Positions 6,410 through 13,605 of a stretch of DNA of 21,554 nt are shown in pieces. Made by a program: the position numbers and the translations under genes. Under the pieces are notes generated by a model that had not been told where the DNA came from, did not search any database, and worked only from the letters and a program-made list of their open reading frames with translations. The stretch is from the NCBI GenBank assembly GCA_016719465.1, contig JADJYY010000024.1:1-21554 (forward strand). The letters are read 5' to 3'. Positions within the stretch are counted from its first letter, which is position 1. Every line of letters starts with the position of its first letter. The DNA is from Hydrogenophilales bacterium. GTDB lineage: Bacteria; Pseudomonadota; Gammaproteobacteria; Burkholderiales; Thiobacillaceae.

Positions 6410-7528
6410 GTGGGCAACTCGAACAACTGGATGGACAACTGGCTGGAGTCCCAGCAGAAGTACTGGAACGCCTGGTCGGACATGGCCCAGCGCGGCATGA
6501 AGGCGCACGAGGCGCGCAAGAACCCCCTGGCGGATGGCCTCAACCAGTGGTGGCAGGCGGTTTCTCCCATGGCGCTGCCGACCGGTCGCGACGTGTTCGA
6601 CCGCCTGATGGATGTCAGCAAGGGCTACTACAGCATGGCCGAGCGCTTCATGAGCGGCGCCCAGGGCAACAAGGATGGTGGCATGGACGCCATCAACGGC
6701 TGGCTCGACGGGATGCAGAAGATGTGGAGCGACTGGTCCCAGGCCGGCGCCGCCTTCCGTCCGGATTCCCTGTTCGGCGGCAACCAGTTCAAGGGCCTGA
6801 CCACTTTCTGGGATCTGCCCATGGATACCTGGAACCGCCTGGCGGCCAACGTCATGCCCATGCCCGGCGACTTTACCCAGGCCTTCCATCCGGAAGGGGG
6901 CAATCCCGTGCACCAGCAGGTCAACAAGTTCCTGTCGATCCCGGCTGTCGGCTACTCCCGGGAATCCCAGGAGCAGTACCAGATCCTCGCCCAGCGTCAG
7001 ATGGACTATATGAGCGCCATGCAGGCCTACCAGACGGCCTTCGGCAAGCTGGGCATGGAAACCACCACGCGCTTCCAGCAATCGCTCCAGACCCGCGCCA
7101 AGGAAGACAAGCCCATCTCCAGCCTGCGGGAACTGTATGACCAGTGGGTGGAAATGAGCGAAGCGGCCTATGCCGATTTCGTTATGACCCAGGAGTACCA
7201 GACCCTGTACGGGCGTCTGGTCAATACCCTGCTGGCCCTCAAGCAGCAGATGGCCCGCATGGTGGACCAGACCCTGGAAGCCATGCACATGCCCACCCAC
7301 GCCGAGATCAGCACCCTGCAATGCCGGCAACAGGAATTGCGTCGCGACAACCTGAGGTTGCATAAGGAAATCAAGGGGATGCAGTCGCAACTTGAAGCAT
7401 TGCGCAAGACCCTGTTGCAGGGCGAGGCCGAGGACGAGGACGAGCCGGAGGAAGCGCCCAAGGCCAGGCGCGCTCCGGCCGCCAAGCCCGCCACCGCCAA
7501 GCGCGCTCCCGCCGCCAAAGCAAAATAA
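6410..7528 (+). CDS. phaE: Class III PHA synthase subunit PhaE with acidic/basic tail
   Basis: The non-catalytic partner of PhaC in a class III PHA synthase, about 372 residues. The Trp-rich N-terminus (NNWMDNWLESQQKYWNAW), the FWDLPMDTWNR region and the conserved core (SLRELYDQWVEMSEAAYADF, then VMTQEYQ) are typical. Residues 300-337 form a likely coiled coil. The C-terminus is odd: an acidic block (EAEDEDEPEE, 339-348) followed by a Lys/Ala/Pro tail (349-372) like histone H1 or the PhaF/PhaM tails. GTG at 6410 is preferred because AAGGAGAGG stands 3-5 bases before it. ATG at 6395 is in frame but would contain that site. Followed by phaC after 32 bases. Confidence 0.93.
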   Translation: MGNSNNWMDNWLESQQKYWNAWSDMAQRGMKAHEARKNPLADGLNQWWQAVSPMALPTGRDVFDRLMDVSKGYYSMAERFMSGAQGNKDGGMDAINGWLDGMQKMWSDWSQAGAAFRPDSLFGGNQFKGLTTFWDLPMDTWNRLAANVMPMPGDFTQAFHPEGGNPVHQQVNKFLSIPAVGYSRESQEQYQILAQRQMDYMSAMQAYQTAFGKLGMETTTRFQQSLQTRAKEDKPISSLRELYDQWVEMSEAAYADFVMTQEYQTLYGRLVNTLLALKQQMARMVDQTLEAMHMPTHAEISTLQCRQQELRRDNLRLHKEIKGMQSQLEALRKTLLQGEAEDEDEPEEAPKARRAPAAKPATAKRAPAAKAK

Positions 7529-7560
7529 GCCAAATAAGCCAGCAAACCAGGAGAATATCC

Positions 7561-8625
7561 ATGCTGCCCTTCGACATGCGCCCCGATGCCGTCATGCAGG
7601 AACTCACGGCCTACGGCCAGAAGCTTTCCCATGGCATGAAGAACCTGATGGAAGTCGGCGAGATTTCCACCGGCGTCACGCCCAAGACCGTGGTTTACCA
7701 GGAAGACAAGCTCACCCTGTTCCGCTTCAACCCGTCGGCCGACAAGGTTCAGAACAAGGTTCCCCTGCTCATCGTCTACGCTCTGGTGAACCGGCCCTAC
7801 ATGACCGACATCCAGGAAAACCGCTCCACCGTGAAGGCCCTGATGGACGCGGGCCAGGACGTCTACCTGGTGGACTGGGGCTACCCGGACCGGGCTGACC
7901 GCTATCTCACCCTGGACGATTACATCAACGGCTACCTGGACCGCTGCGTGGACGTGATTTGCGAGCGCCACCGGGTGCCCAAGATCAACATCCTCGGCAT
8001 CTGCCAGGGCGGCACCTTCTCCCTGTGCTATTCCGCCCTGCATCCCGACAAGGTGAAGAACCTGGTCACCATGGTCACGCCGGTGGATTTCCAGACCCCG
8101 GACAACATGCTGTCCCACTGGGTTCAGCAGGTGGACGCCGACCTGGTGGTGGACACCATGGGCAACGTCCCCGGCGAAATGCTGAACTGGACCTTCCTCA
8201 ACCTGAAGCCCTACCAGCTCATGGGCCAGAAGTATCTGGGCCTGCTGGATACCCTGGACGACCCGGAAGCCCTGAAAAACTTCCTGCGCATGGAAAAGTG
8301 GATCTTCGACTCCCCCGACCAGGCCGGCGAAGCCTTCCGCCAGTTCATCAAGGACTTCTACCAGCAGAACAAGCTGCTCAAGGGCGGCCTGGAGATCGGC
8401 GAGCCGGTGAGCCTGAAGAACGTCTCCATGCCGGTGCTCAACGTGTTCGCGGAACAGGATCACCTGGTTCCCCCCGACGCCTCCCGCGCCATGCGCGGCA
8501 AGCTGGGCACCAAGGACTACACGGAATTGTCCTTCCCCGGCGGCCACATCGGCATCTACGTCAGCGGCAAGGCCCAGAAGACCGTGCCGCCCGCCATCGG
8601 CAAGTGGCTGGACGAGCGCAGCTGA
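7561..8625 (+). CDS. phaC: Class III PHA synthase catalytic subunit PhaC
   Basis: Polymerises (R)-3-hydroxyacyl-CoA into PHA at the granule surface, in complex with PhaE. Its 354 residues match the short class III length, against about 560-590 for class I. The lipase-like box GICQGG holds the catalytic Cys148. Asp300 lies in FAEQDHLVPP and His329 in FPGGHIG. These fall within two positions of the triad known for the Allochromatium enzyme (149/302/331). VDWGYPDRADRYLTLDDYI is the conserved synthase core. ATG at 7561 has AGGAGA at good spacing. A strong terminator follows the stop. Confidence 0.97.
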   Translation: MLPFDMRPDAVMQELTAYGQKLSHGMKNLMEVGEISTGVTPKTVVYQEDKLTLFRFNPSADKVQNKVPLLIVYALVNRPYMTDIQENRSTVKALMDAGQDVYLVDWGYPDRADRYLTLDDYINGYLDRCVDVICERHRVPKINILGICQGGTFSLCYSALHPDKVKNLVTMVTPVDFQTPDNMLSHWVQQVDADLVVDTMGNVPGEMLNWTFLNLKPYQLMGQKYLGLLDTLDDPEALKNFLRMEKWIFDSPDQAGEAFRQFIKDFYQQNKLLKGGLEIGEPVSLKNVSMPVLNVFAEQDHLVPPDASRAMRGKLGTKDYTELSFPGGHIGIYVSGKAQKTVPPAIGKWLDERS

Positions 8626-8653
8626 GCACGCTTTCCGCTCCGGCTTTCGCCTG

Positions 8654-8688
8654 ACGGCCCGCCCGGGAATCCCGGCCGGGCCGTTTTT
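8654..8688 (+). terminator. Rho-independent terminator after phaC
   Basis: ACGGCCCG (8654-8661) pairs perfectly with CGGGCCGT (8677-8684), with a further CCGGGA/TCCCGG inner stem, followed by a T run (8684-8688). It begins about 29 bases after the phaC stop and closes the phaE-phaC operon. Confidence 0.9.
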
Positions 8689-8768
8689 CATCGCGCGGGT
8701 CGGGCCGCGTCGCTTTCCCCCGCCACGTCTATGATCCTGAAAACGGCGGTGGCCCGCCCCTTTGCCCG

Positions 8769-8875
8769 GGGGGGGGGTGGGGAGAGGGGGAAAGGGGCCC
8801 CCGCCCCGCCCCCCCCCGGGGGGGGGGGGGGGGGGGGGGGGGGGCGGGGGGGGGGGGGGCGGGGGGGTGGGTTCT
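8769..8875. repeat. G/C homopolymer low-complexity tract
   Basis: A stretch made almost only of G, with short C interruptions, includes a G-run of nearly 30 bases around 8820-8850. It is followed by a (CG)n stretch near 8897-8920. It lies in the gap before the MBL gene (8626-8947), where no coding sequence is believable. It is either a real G-rich repeat or an assembly or base-calling artefact, for example no-signal G calls. The exact length cannot be trusted. Confidence 0.6.
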
Positions 8876-8947
8876 CCCGGGCCGGCGGGCGGGGGCGGCG
8901 CGTCGCGCGCGCGCGCGCCCAACAGGGCCAACGCGGATGATGCAACC

Positions 8948-10357
8948 ATGAAACTTACCTTCCACGGCGCTTCCCGCCAGGTCACCGGCTCCTGCTTCCT
9001 GGTCGAATCGGACTCGCTCCGTTTCATCGTCGATTGCGGCATGTTCCAGGGTGGTCGGGCGGCGGAGGAGTTGAACCGCCGCTTTCCCGGCTTCGATCCG
9101 GAAGACCTCGATTTTGTCCTGCTGACCCATGCCCACATCGACCATTCCGGATTGCTGCCGCGTCTGTGCGCCCTGGGATATCGCGGGCCGATCCATTGCA
9201 CCCAGGCCACGGCGGACCTCCTCGGCGTGCTGCTGCCGGATTCCGCCTTCATCCAGGAGAAGGAGGCGGAGTGGGCCAACTACGCCAGCCGCAAGACCCG
9301 CAAGCGCCACCGGAGCGAACTGGCGCCCCTGTACACCGTGACCCAGGCGAGGGAAACGCTGAAGCGGCTGAAGGGCGTGGGCTACGACCGGGAAATCCAG
9401 CCCCATCCCCGGGTGCGGGTCAAGTTCCGCGACGCGGGCCACATCCTGGGCTCCGCCATCCTGGAAGTCTGGGTGGAGGAGGGGGGCAAGACCAGAAAGC
9501 TGGTGTTTTCCGGCGACCTGGGCATGCCGGGACGGCCCATCCTCAAGGATCCCACCCCCATCGATTCGGCGGACGTGCTGCTGGTGGAATCCACCTATGG
9601 CAACCGCTTGCACAAGACCTTGCCGGAGACCGTGGAAGAACTGGCCCACGCCGTGAACGACACGCTCACGCGCAAGAAGGGCAACGTCATCATTCCCGCC
9701 TTCGCCGTGGGCCGCACCCAGGATCTGCTCTACCTGCTCATGGATCTGGTGCGCCAGGGCCGCCTGCCGCGCAACCTGGCCATCTTCGTGGATTCCCCCA
9801 TGGCCGGCAGCGCCACCGAGATCACCCTGCGCCACGGCGAGCTCATGGACGAGGAATCCCGGGAATTGCTGGCCTGGTTCCGCTCCAGCCCGGAAGCGCC
9901 CTACCTGCGGGTGACCGAGAACGTGGAGGATTCCATGGCCCTCAACAAGATCCGCCAGGGGGCGGTGATCATCTCCGCCTCGGGCATGTGCGATGCCGGG
10001 CGCATCAAGCATCACCTCAAGTTCAATCTGCCGCGCTCGGAATGCACGGTGATCATCGCCGGCTTCCAGGCGGAGGGCACGCTGGGCCGGCGCATCGTGG
10101 ACGGCGCGAAGACGGTGCGCATCTTCCGGGAAGTGGTGCCGGTGCGGGCCGACCTCTACACCCTGGGCGGTCTTTCCGCCCACGCCGACCGGGATGCCCT
10201 GGTGAACTGGCTTTCCCGCTTCAGGAAGCCGCCGGGGCGGACCTTCGTGGTCCACGGCGAGTCGGAAACGGCGCTGGGCTTCGCCGATCTGATCCGGGAA
10301 GGCTTGGGCTGGAACGTGGACGTGCCGGAGATGGGCGCGGGGTACGCGCTGGATTGA
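8948..10357 (+). CDS. MBL-fold / beta-CASP RNA-processing exonuclease-like protein
   Basis: A 469-residue cytoplasmic metallo-beta-lactamase with a beta-CASP insert and RMMBL C-terminal domain, the bacterial YSH1/CPSF73-like family thought to cut RNA. Zinc ligands: HAHIDH (residues 61-66), His165 in DAGHILGS and Asp190 in SGDLG. beta-CASP motifs include ESTYGNR, FAVGRTQD, SASGMCDAGRIKHHL and the His in GGLSAHAD. ATG at 8948 gives the natural N-terminus MKLTFHGASRQVTGSCFLVE. The frame is open further upstream, but that part encodes only Gly runs from the G-rich tract. No frame breaks. The biological substrate in proteobacteria is not known. Convergent with the mlaF-like gene. Confidence 0.93.
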   Translation: MKLTFHGASRQVTGSCFLVESDSLRFIVDCGMFQGGRAAEELNRRFPGFDPEDLDFVLLTHAHIDHSGLLPRLCALGYRGPIHCTQATADLLGVLLPDSAFIQEKEAEWANYASRKTRKRHRSELAPLYTVTQARETLKRLKGVGYDREIQPHPRVRVKFRDAGHILGSAILEVWVEEGGKTRKLVFSGDLGMPGRPILKDPTPIDSADVLLVESTYGNRLHKTLPETVEELAHAVNDTLTRKKGNVIIPAFAVGRTQDLLYLLMDLVRQGRLPRNLAIFVDSPMAGSATEITLRHGELMDEESRELLAWFRSSPEAPYLRVTENVEDSMALNKIRQGAVIISASGMCDAGRIKHHLKFNLPRSECTVIIAGFQAEGTLGRRIVDGAKTVRIFREVVPVRADLYTLGGLSAHADRDALVNWLSRFRKPPGRTFVVHGESETALGFADLIREGLGWNVDVPEMGAGYALD

Positions 10358-10360
10358 GGC

Positions 10361-10385
10361 TTCCCCCCTTTCATGAAGGGGGGGA
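10361..10385. terminator. Bidirectional palindrome between the MBL gene and mlaF
   Basis: CCCCCC-TTTCATGAA-GGGGGGG forms a hairpin in the 32-base gap between two converging genes and so is placed to stop transcription from both sides. There is no T tract. It resembles the C/G palindrome at 13512-13531 and the half copy at 13583-13600, which suggests a small dispersed repeat. Confidence 0.55.
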
Positions 10386-10389
10386 CGCT

Positions 10390-11202
10390 TCAGCGGGTGG
10401 TCGCGGCCAGCCCAAAATCCTGCGCCAGTTCCCGCGCCGGGAAATGGAAGCGCACCGGACCGTCCTCCTCGCCATGCACGAACTGGTGCACGAAGGGGTG
10501 TCGCGAGTCCCGGATCTCGTCCACCGGGCCCTCCGCCACCACGACGCCGTTGTCGATGAAGTAGGCGTAATCGATGATCTTCAGGGCTTCGGCGATGTCG
10601 TAGGTCACCACCACCGAGGTCAGGCCCAGGGCGTCGTTCAGGCGCCGGATGATGTTGGCGATGACGTCCAGGGAGATGGGGTCCAGGCCGGCGAAGGGCT
10701 CGTCGTACATGATCAGCATGGGGTCCAGGGCGATGGCCCGGGCCAGGGCCACCCGCCGCGACATGCCGCCGGACAGTTCGTCGGTCATCAGTCCGCGCGC
10801 GCCGCGCAGGCCGACCGCGTTCAGTTTCATCAGCACCAGGTCGCGGATCATCTCCTCGGGCAGATCGGTGTGCTCGCGCATGGGATAGGCCACGTTGTCG
10901 AACACCGAGAGATCGCTGAACAGGCCGCCGGCCTGGAACATCATGCCCATCTTGCGGCGCAGGTGGTAAAGATCGCTGTTGTTCAGTTCGTGGACGACCT
11001 GGCCGGCCACTTTTACATGACCGCCGGCGGGCTGGAGCTGGCCGCCGATGAGACGCAGCAGGGTGGTCTTGCCGCAGCCGCTGGAGCCCAGCAGGCCCAC
11101 GACTTTCCCTCTCGGGATGTTCAGGTTGAGTCCCTTGAGCACGTGGTGCTCACCGTAGGCGTAGCGCAGGTCCTTGATTTCGACCAGGGTTTCGGATGAC
11201 AA
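10390..11202 (-). CDS. mlaF: MlaF-like ABC transporter ATP-binding protein (orphan, TTG start)
   Basis: The ATPase of a phospholipid (Mla) or toluene-tolerance type ABC transporter, about 270 residues. Walker A is GSSGCGKT (39-46), Q-loop FQAGGLFSDLSVFDNVAYPM, signature LSGGM (143-147), and Walker B LIMYDEPFAGLDPIS. The H-loop reads VVVTYDIAEAL, with Tyr201 where most ABC ATPases have His. TTG at 11202 has GGGAG at good spacing and gives the family length; upstream ATGs add an unlikely 37 residues. The permease (mlaE) and the MCE protein (mlaD) are not next to it: the gene stands alone between the MBL gene and ovoA. Confidence 0.88.
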   Translation of the reverse strand: MSSETLVEIKDLRYAYGEHHVLKGLNLNIPRGKVVGLLGSSGCGKTTLLRLIGGQLQPAGGHVKVAGQVVHELNNSDLYHLRRKMGMMFQAGGLFSDLSVFDNVAYPMREHTDLPEEMIRDLVLMKLNAVGLRGARGLMTDELSGGMSRRVALARAIALDPMLIMYDEPFAGLDPISLDVIANIIRRLNDALGLTSVVVTYDIAEALKIIDYAYFIDNGVVVAEGPVDEIRDSRHPFVHQFVHGEEDGPVRFHFPARELAQDFGLAATTR

Positions 11203-11290
11203 CGACGGCTCCCGAGGGAAATGGCTGTGTGAATGGTAGTGGATGATGGCGCCGGGCGAGGCGATGGTAAAGCGTCCACGGCAACCGATC

Positions 11291-11342
11291 CCCGCGGGAG
11301 CGAACTCCTGCACAGGGACAAGTGCTTGTTCGCTGTCGCGGG
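11291..11342. repeat. Imperfect inverted repeat upstream of ovoA
   Basis: CCCGCGGGAGCGAAC (11291-11305) pairs with GTTCGCTGTCGCGGG (11328-11342), 13 of 15 positions. The loop contains the small palindrome ACAAGTGCTTGT. It lies in the 174-base divergent gap between mlaF and ovoA and may be a REP-like element or a leader hairpin of ovoA. Confidence 0.55.
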
Positions 11343-11376
11343 ATAGGTCGCCGCGTTAGCATTCCAACTCCCTTCA

Positions 11377-13386
11377 ATGAATCGGTTTCCGCCCGTGTCC
11401 CCGTTCCCCCGCACCCCCCGCCTTTCCGGAGACGACCCCGAAGCGAAGCGCCGGGAGATCCGCGCCTATTTCCACGCCACCTTCGACCGCTACGAGCGGT
11501 TGTTCGAGGTCTTGACCTGTGACGAGGCGTATTTCCGCAAGCCGATCTCCCTGCGCCATCCGCTCATCTTCTACCTGGGCCACACCGCCACCTTCTTCAT
11601 CAACAAGCTGCTGCTGGCGCGACTGGTGCAGGAACGGCTGAACCCGCGCTTTGAGTCGATGTTTGCGGTGGGCGTGGATGAAATGAGCTGGGACGACCTG
11701 TCGGAGACGAATTACGACTGGCCGGCGGTGGCCGAGGTGCGCGCTTATCGGGACCGGGTGCGGGCGGTGGTGGGCCAGTTGATCGACACCCTGCCGCTCA
11801 CAAGTCATTCGCAGGGCAGTCCCAAGAATGACTTGACCCCCTCGGGGGGCAGGTCGGGCCTTGGGGCCGACCTGGGGGCTCAATATTCTTTGCCCATCGG
11901 CTGGGAGCATCCCTGGTGGCCCATCGTGATGGGCATCGAACACGAGCGCATCCATCTGGAAACCTCCTCGGTGCTGATCCGCCAGCACGACCTGAAATAC
12001 GTCCGCCCCCACCCGGACTGGGTGCCCTGCCGCTTGAGCGGTCCCGCGCCGGGCAACGAACTGGTGCCGATCCCGGCGGGCGCGGTTCGCCTGGGCAAGG
12101 AGCACGACGACGCCTACTACGGTTGGGACAACGAATACGGCCGCCACGAGGCCGATATCCCGGCTTTCCTGGCCGCGCGCCATCTGGTTTCCAACGGCGA
12201 ATTCCTGGAATTCGTCGCCGACGGTGGTTACGCCACCGATGCCTGGTGGGACGAGGAGGGCAGGGCCTGGCGCGATTACGCCCGGGCGGACCATCCCACC
12301 TTCTGGCTTCGCGACGGCGACCGGTGGAAGCTTCGCCTGATGCTGGAGGAAGTGGCCATGGCCTGGGACTGGCCGGTGATCCCCAGGGTTCCCTGTTCGA
12401 CGTCACTGGCAATGTCTGGCAGTGGACCGAGACCCCATCTACCCCTTCGACGGCTTCCGGGTGCACCGCTCTACGACGATTTCACTACCCCACCTTCGAC
12501 GAGCGCCACAACCTGATCAAGGGCGGCTCCTGGGTCTCCTGCGGCAACGAAACCCGGCTGGCTTCCCGCTATGCTTTCCGGCGCCATTTCTTCCAGCATG
12601 CCGGCTTCCGTTACGTGGTGGGCGAGGCACCCGCCATTCCGGTCGCCTCTCATTACGAAACCGACAAACTGCTGTCCGAATACGCCGAGTTCCATTTCGG
12701 CGACGCGTATTTCGGCGTGCCCAACTTCTCCAAGGTCCTGGCCGACCTGGCTATCCGGGCCATGGGCGAGCGTCCGAAACGCCGCGCCCTGGACCTGGGC
12801 TGCGCGGCGGGCCGTGCCAGCTTCGAACTGGCGCGGGTTTTCGACGAGGTGACCGGCATCGACTTCTCCGCCCGTTTCATCGGCCTGGGCGCGCAACTCG
12901 CCGAGCGGGGCGTGCTGCGCTACACCCTGGTGGACGAGGGCGAACTGGTGTCCTACCGGGAACGGCGCCTGGCCGACCTGGGCCTGGACGGCACGCGCGG
13001 CAAGGTGGCCTTCTTCCAGGGCGACGCCTGCAACCTCGCCGATATTCAGTGGTTATGACCTGATCCCTGGCCGCCAATCTCATCGACCGCCTCTACAGCC
13101 CGGCCAAATTCCTGGATGGCGTGCACCAACGGCTGAACCCGGGCGGCCTGCTGCTGATCGCCTCGCCCTACACCTGGCTGGCGGAACACACGCCACGGGA
13201 GGAATGAATCAGCGGCTTCAAGCGGGACGGCGAGAACGTCACCACCCTGATGGCCTGAAAGCCCACCTGGGCGGCCATTTCGGCTGGCGCAAGGCCCCGT
13301 GGAAGTGCCCTTCGTCATCCGCGAGACCCGGCACAAGTTCCAGCACACGCCATCGGAAGTGACGATCTGGGGAAAGGCTGGGGTGA
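11377..13386 (+). CDS. ovoA: OvoA, 5-histidylcysteine sulfoxide synthase (broken frame, internal deletion and insertion)
   Basis: OvoA joins Cys and His with oxygen in ovothiol synthesis and carries a C-terminal SAM methyltransferase. The DinB-like iron domain has His69 (LGHTATFF) and the HxxxHxE motif EHERIHLETSSVLIRQ. The FGE-sulfatase-like domain shows GNVWQWTETP and IKGGSW. The methyltransferase motif is ALDLGCAAGRASFELA. Residues 142-171 are an extra palindromic insertion. After WDWPV (about 12381) some 60 expected residues are missing and the frame changes. Single-base slips follow near 12433, 12470, 12490, 13050, 13216 and 13250. The methyltransferase tail (LAANLIDRLYSPAKFLDGVH, then RETRHKFQHT) reaches about 13386. 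The start ATG is 11377. Most slips look technical; the deletion may not be. Confidence 0.85.
11800..11889 (+). repeat. 90-bp in-frame double-palindrome insertion inside ovoA
   Basis: Ninety bases encode 30 residues (TSHSQGSP... to ...LGAQYS) not expected between TLPL and LPIGWEHPWWPIVMG in OvoA. They contain two consecutive palindromes: CAAGTCATTC (11801-11810) with GAATGACTTG (11826-11835), a perfect 10 bp; and CAGGTCGG (11850-11857) with CCGACCTG (11867-11874), a perfect 8 bp. The reading frame stays open. This resembles a mobile palindromic element that tolerates translation. Confidence 0.65.
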
Positions 13387-13457
13387 TGCTTCGACTTGCC
13401 AGTCCACGCCATGACAGCGGCGGCCACCTCTTGCCCTTACGGGGATAAAGAGGACCG

Positions 13458-13531
13458 AGGGGGATTGGACGCGGTTTCAGTCCGCGCCAGCCTTGGAGAA
13501 ATCCCCCCTCTCCCCCCTTTGCAAAGGGGGG
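13458..13531. repeat. Intergenic palindromic repeat region between ovoA and patB-like gene
   Basis: AGGGGGATT (13458-13466) pairs with AATCCCCCCT (13500-13509), and a perfect 20-base palindrome made of CCCCCCTTTG and its complement lies at 13512-13531. A related half copy, CTTTATGAAAGGGGGG, lies at 13583-13598 just before the next gene. The region 13387-13605 has no coding capacity of its own. This looks like the C6/G6 type dispersed repeat found between genes in many proteobacteria. Confidence 0.6.
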
Positions 13532-13605
13532 AACCCTACTTTTTGACCAACTCCGCCCATCACTTGTTAACGCGAACTGAACCTTTATGAAAGGGGGGAA
13601 ACATC

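Noticed and set aside
8897..8920. (CG)n tract as a Z-DNA or CRISPR-like signal
   Set aside because: Short, adjoining an untrustworthy G tract, with no spacer structure; no CRISPR array is present anywhere in the window.
7168..10255. Minus-strand open frames of 703 and 508 codons across phaE, phaC and the MBL gene
   Set aside because: They run through a Pro-coded G tract and lie opposite intact, recognisable genes.
9034..11199. Plus-strand open frame of 721 codons over the MBL gene and opposite mlaF
   Set aside because: A +1 shadow of the MBL gene followed by the antisense of mlaF; low-complexity composition.
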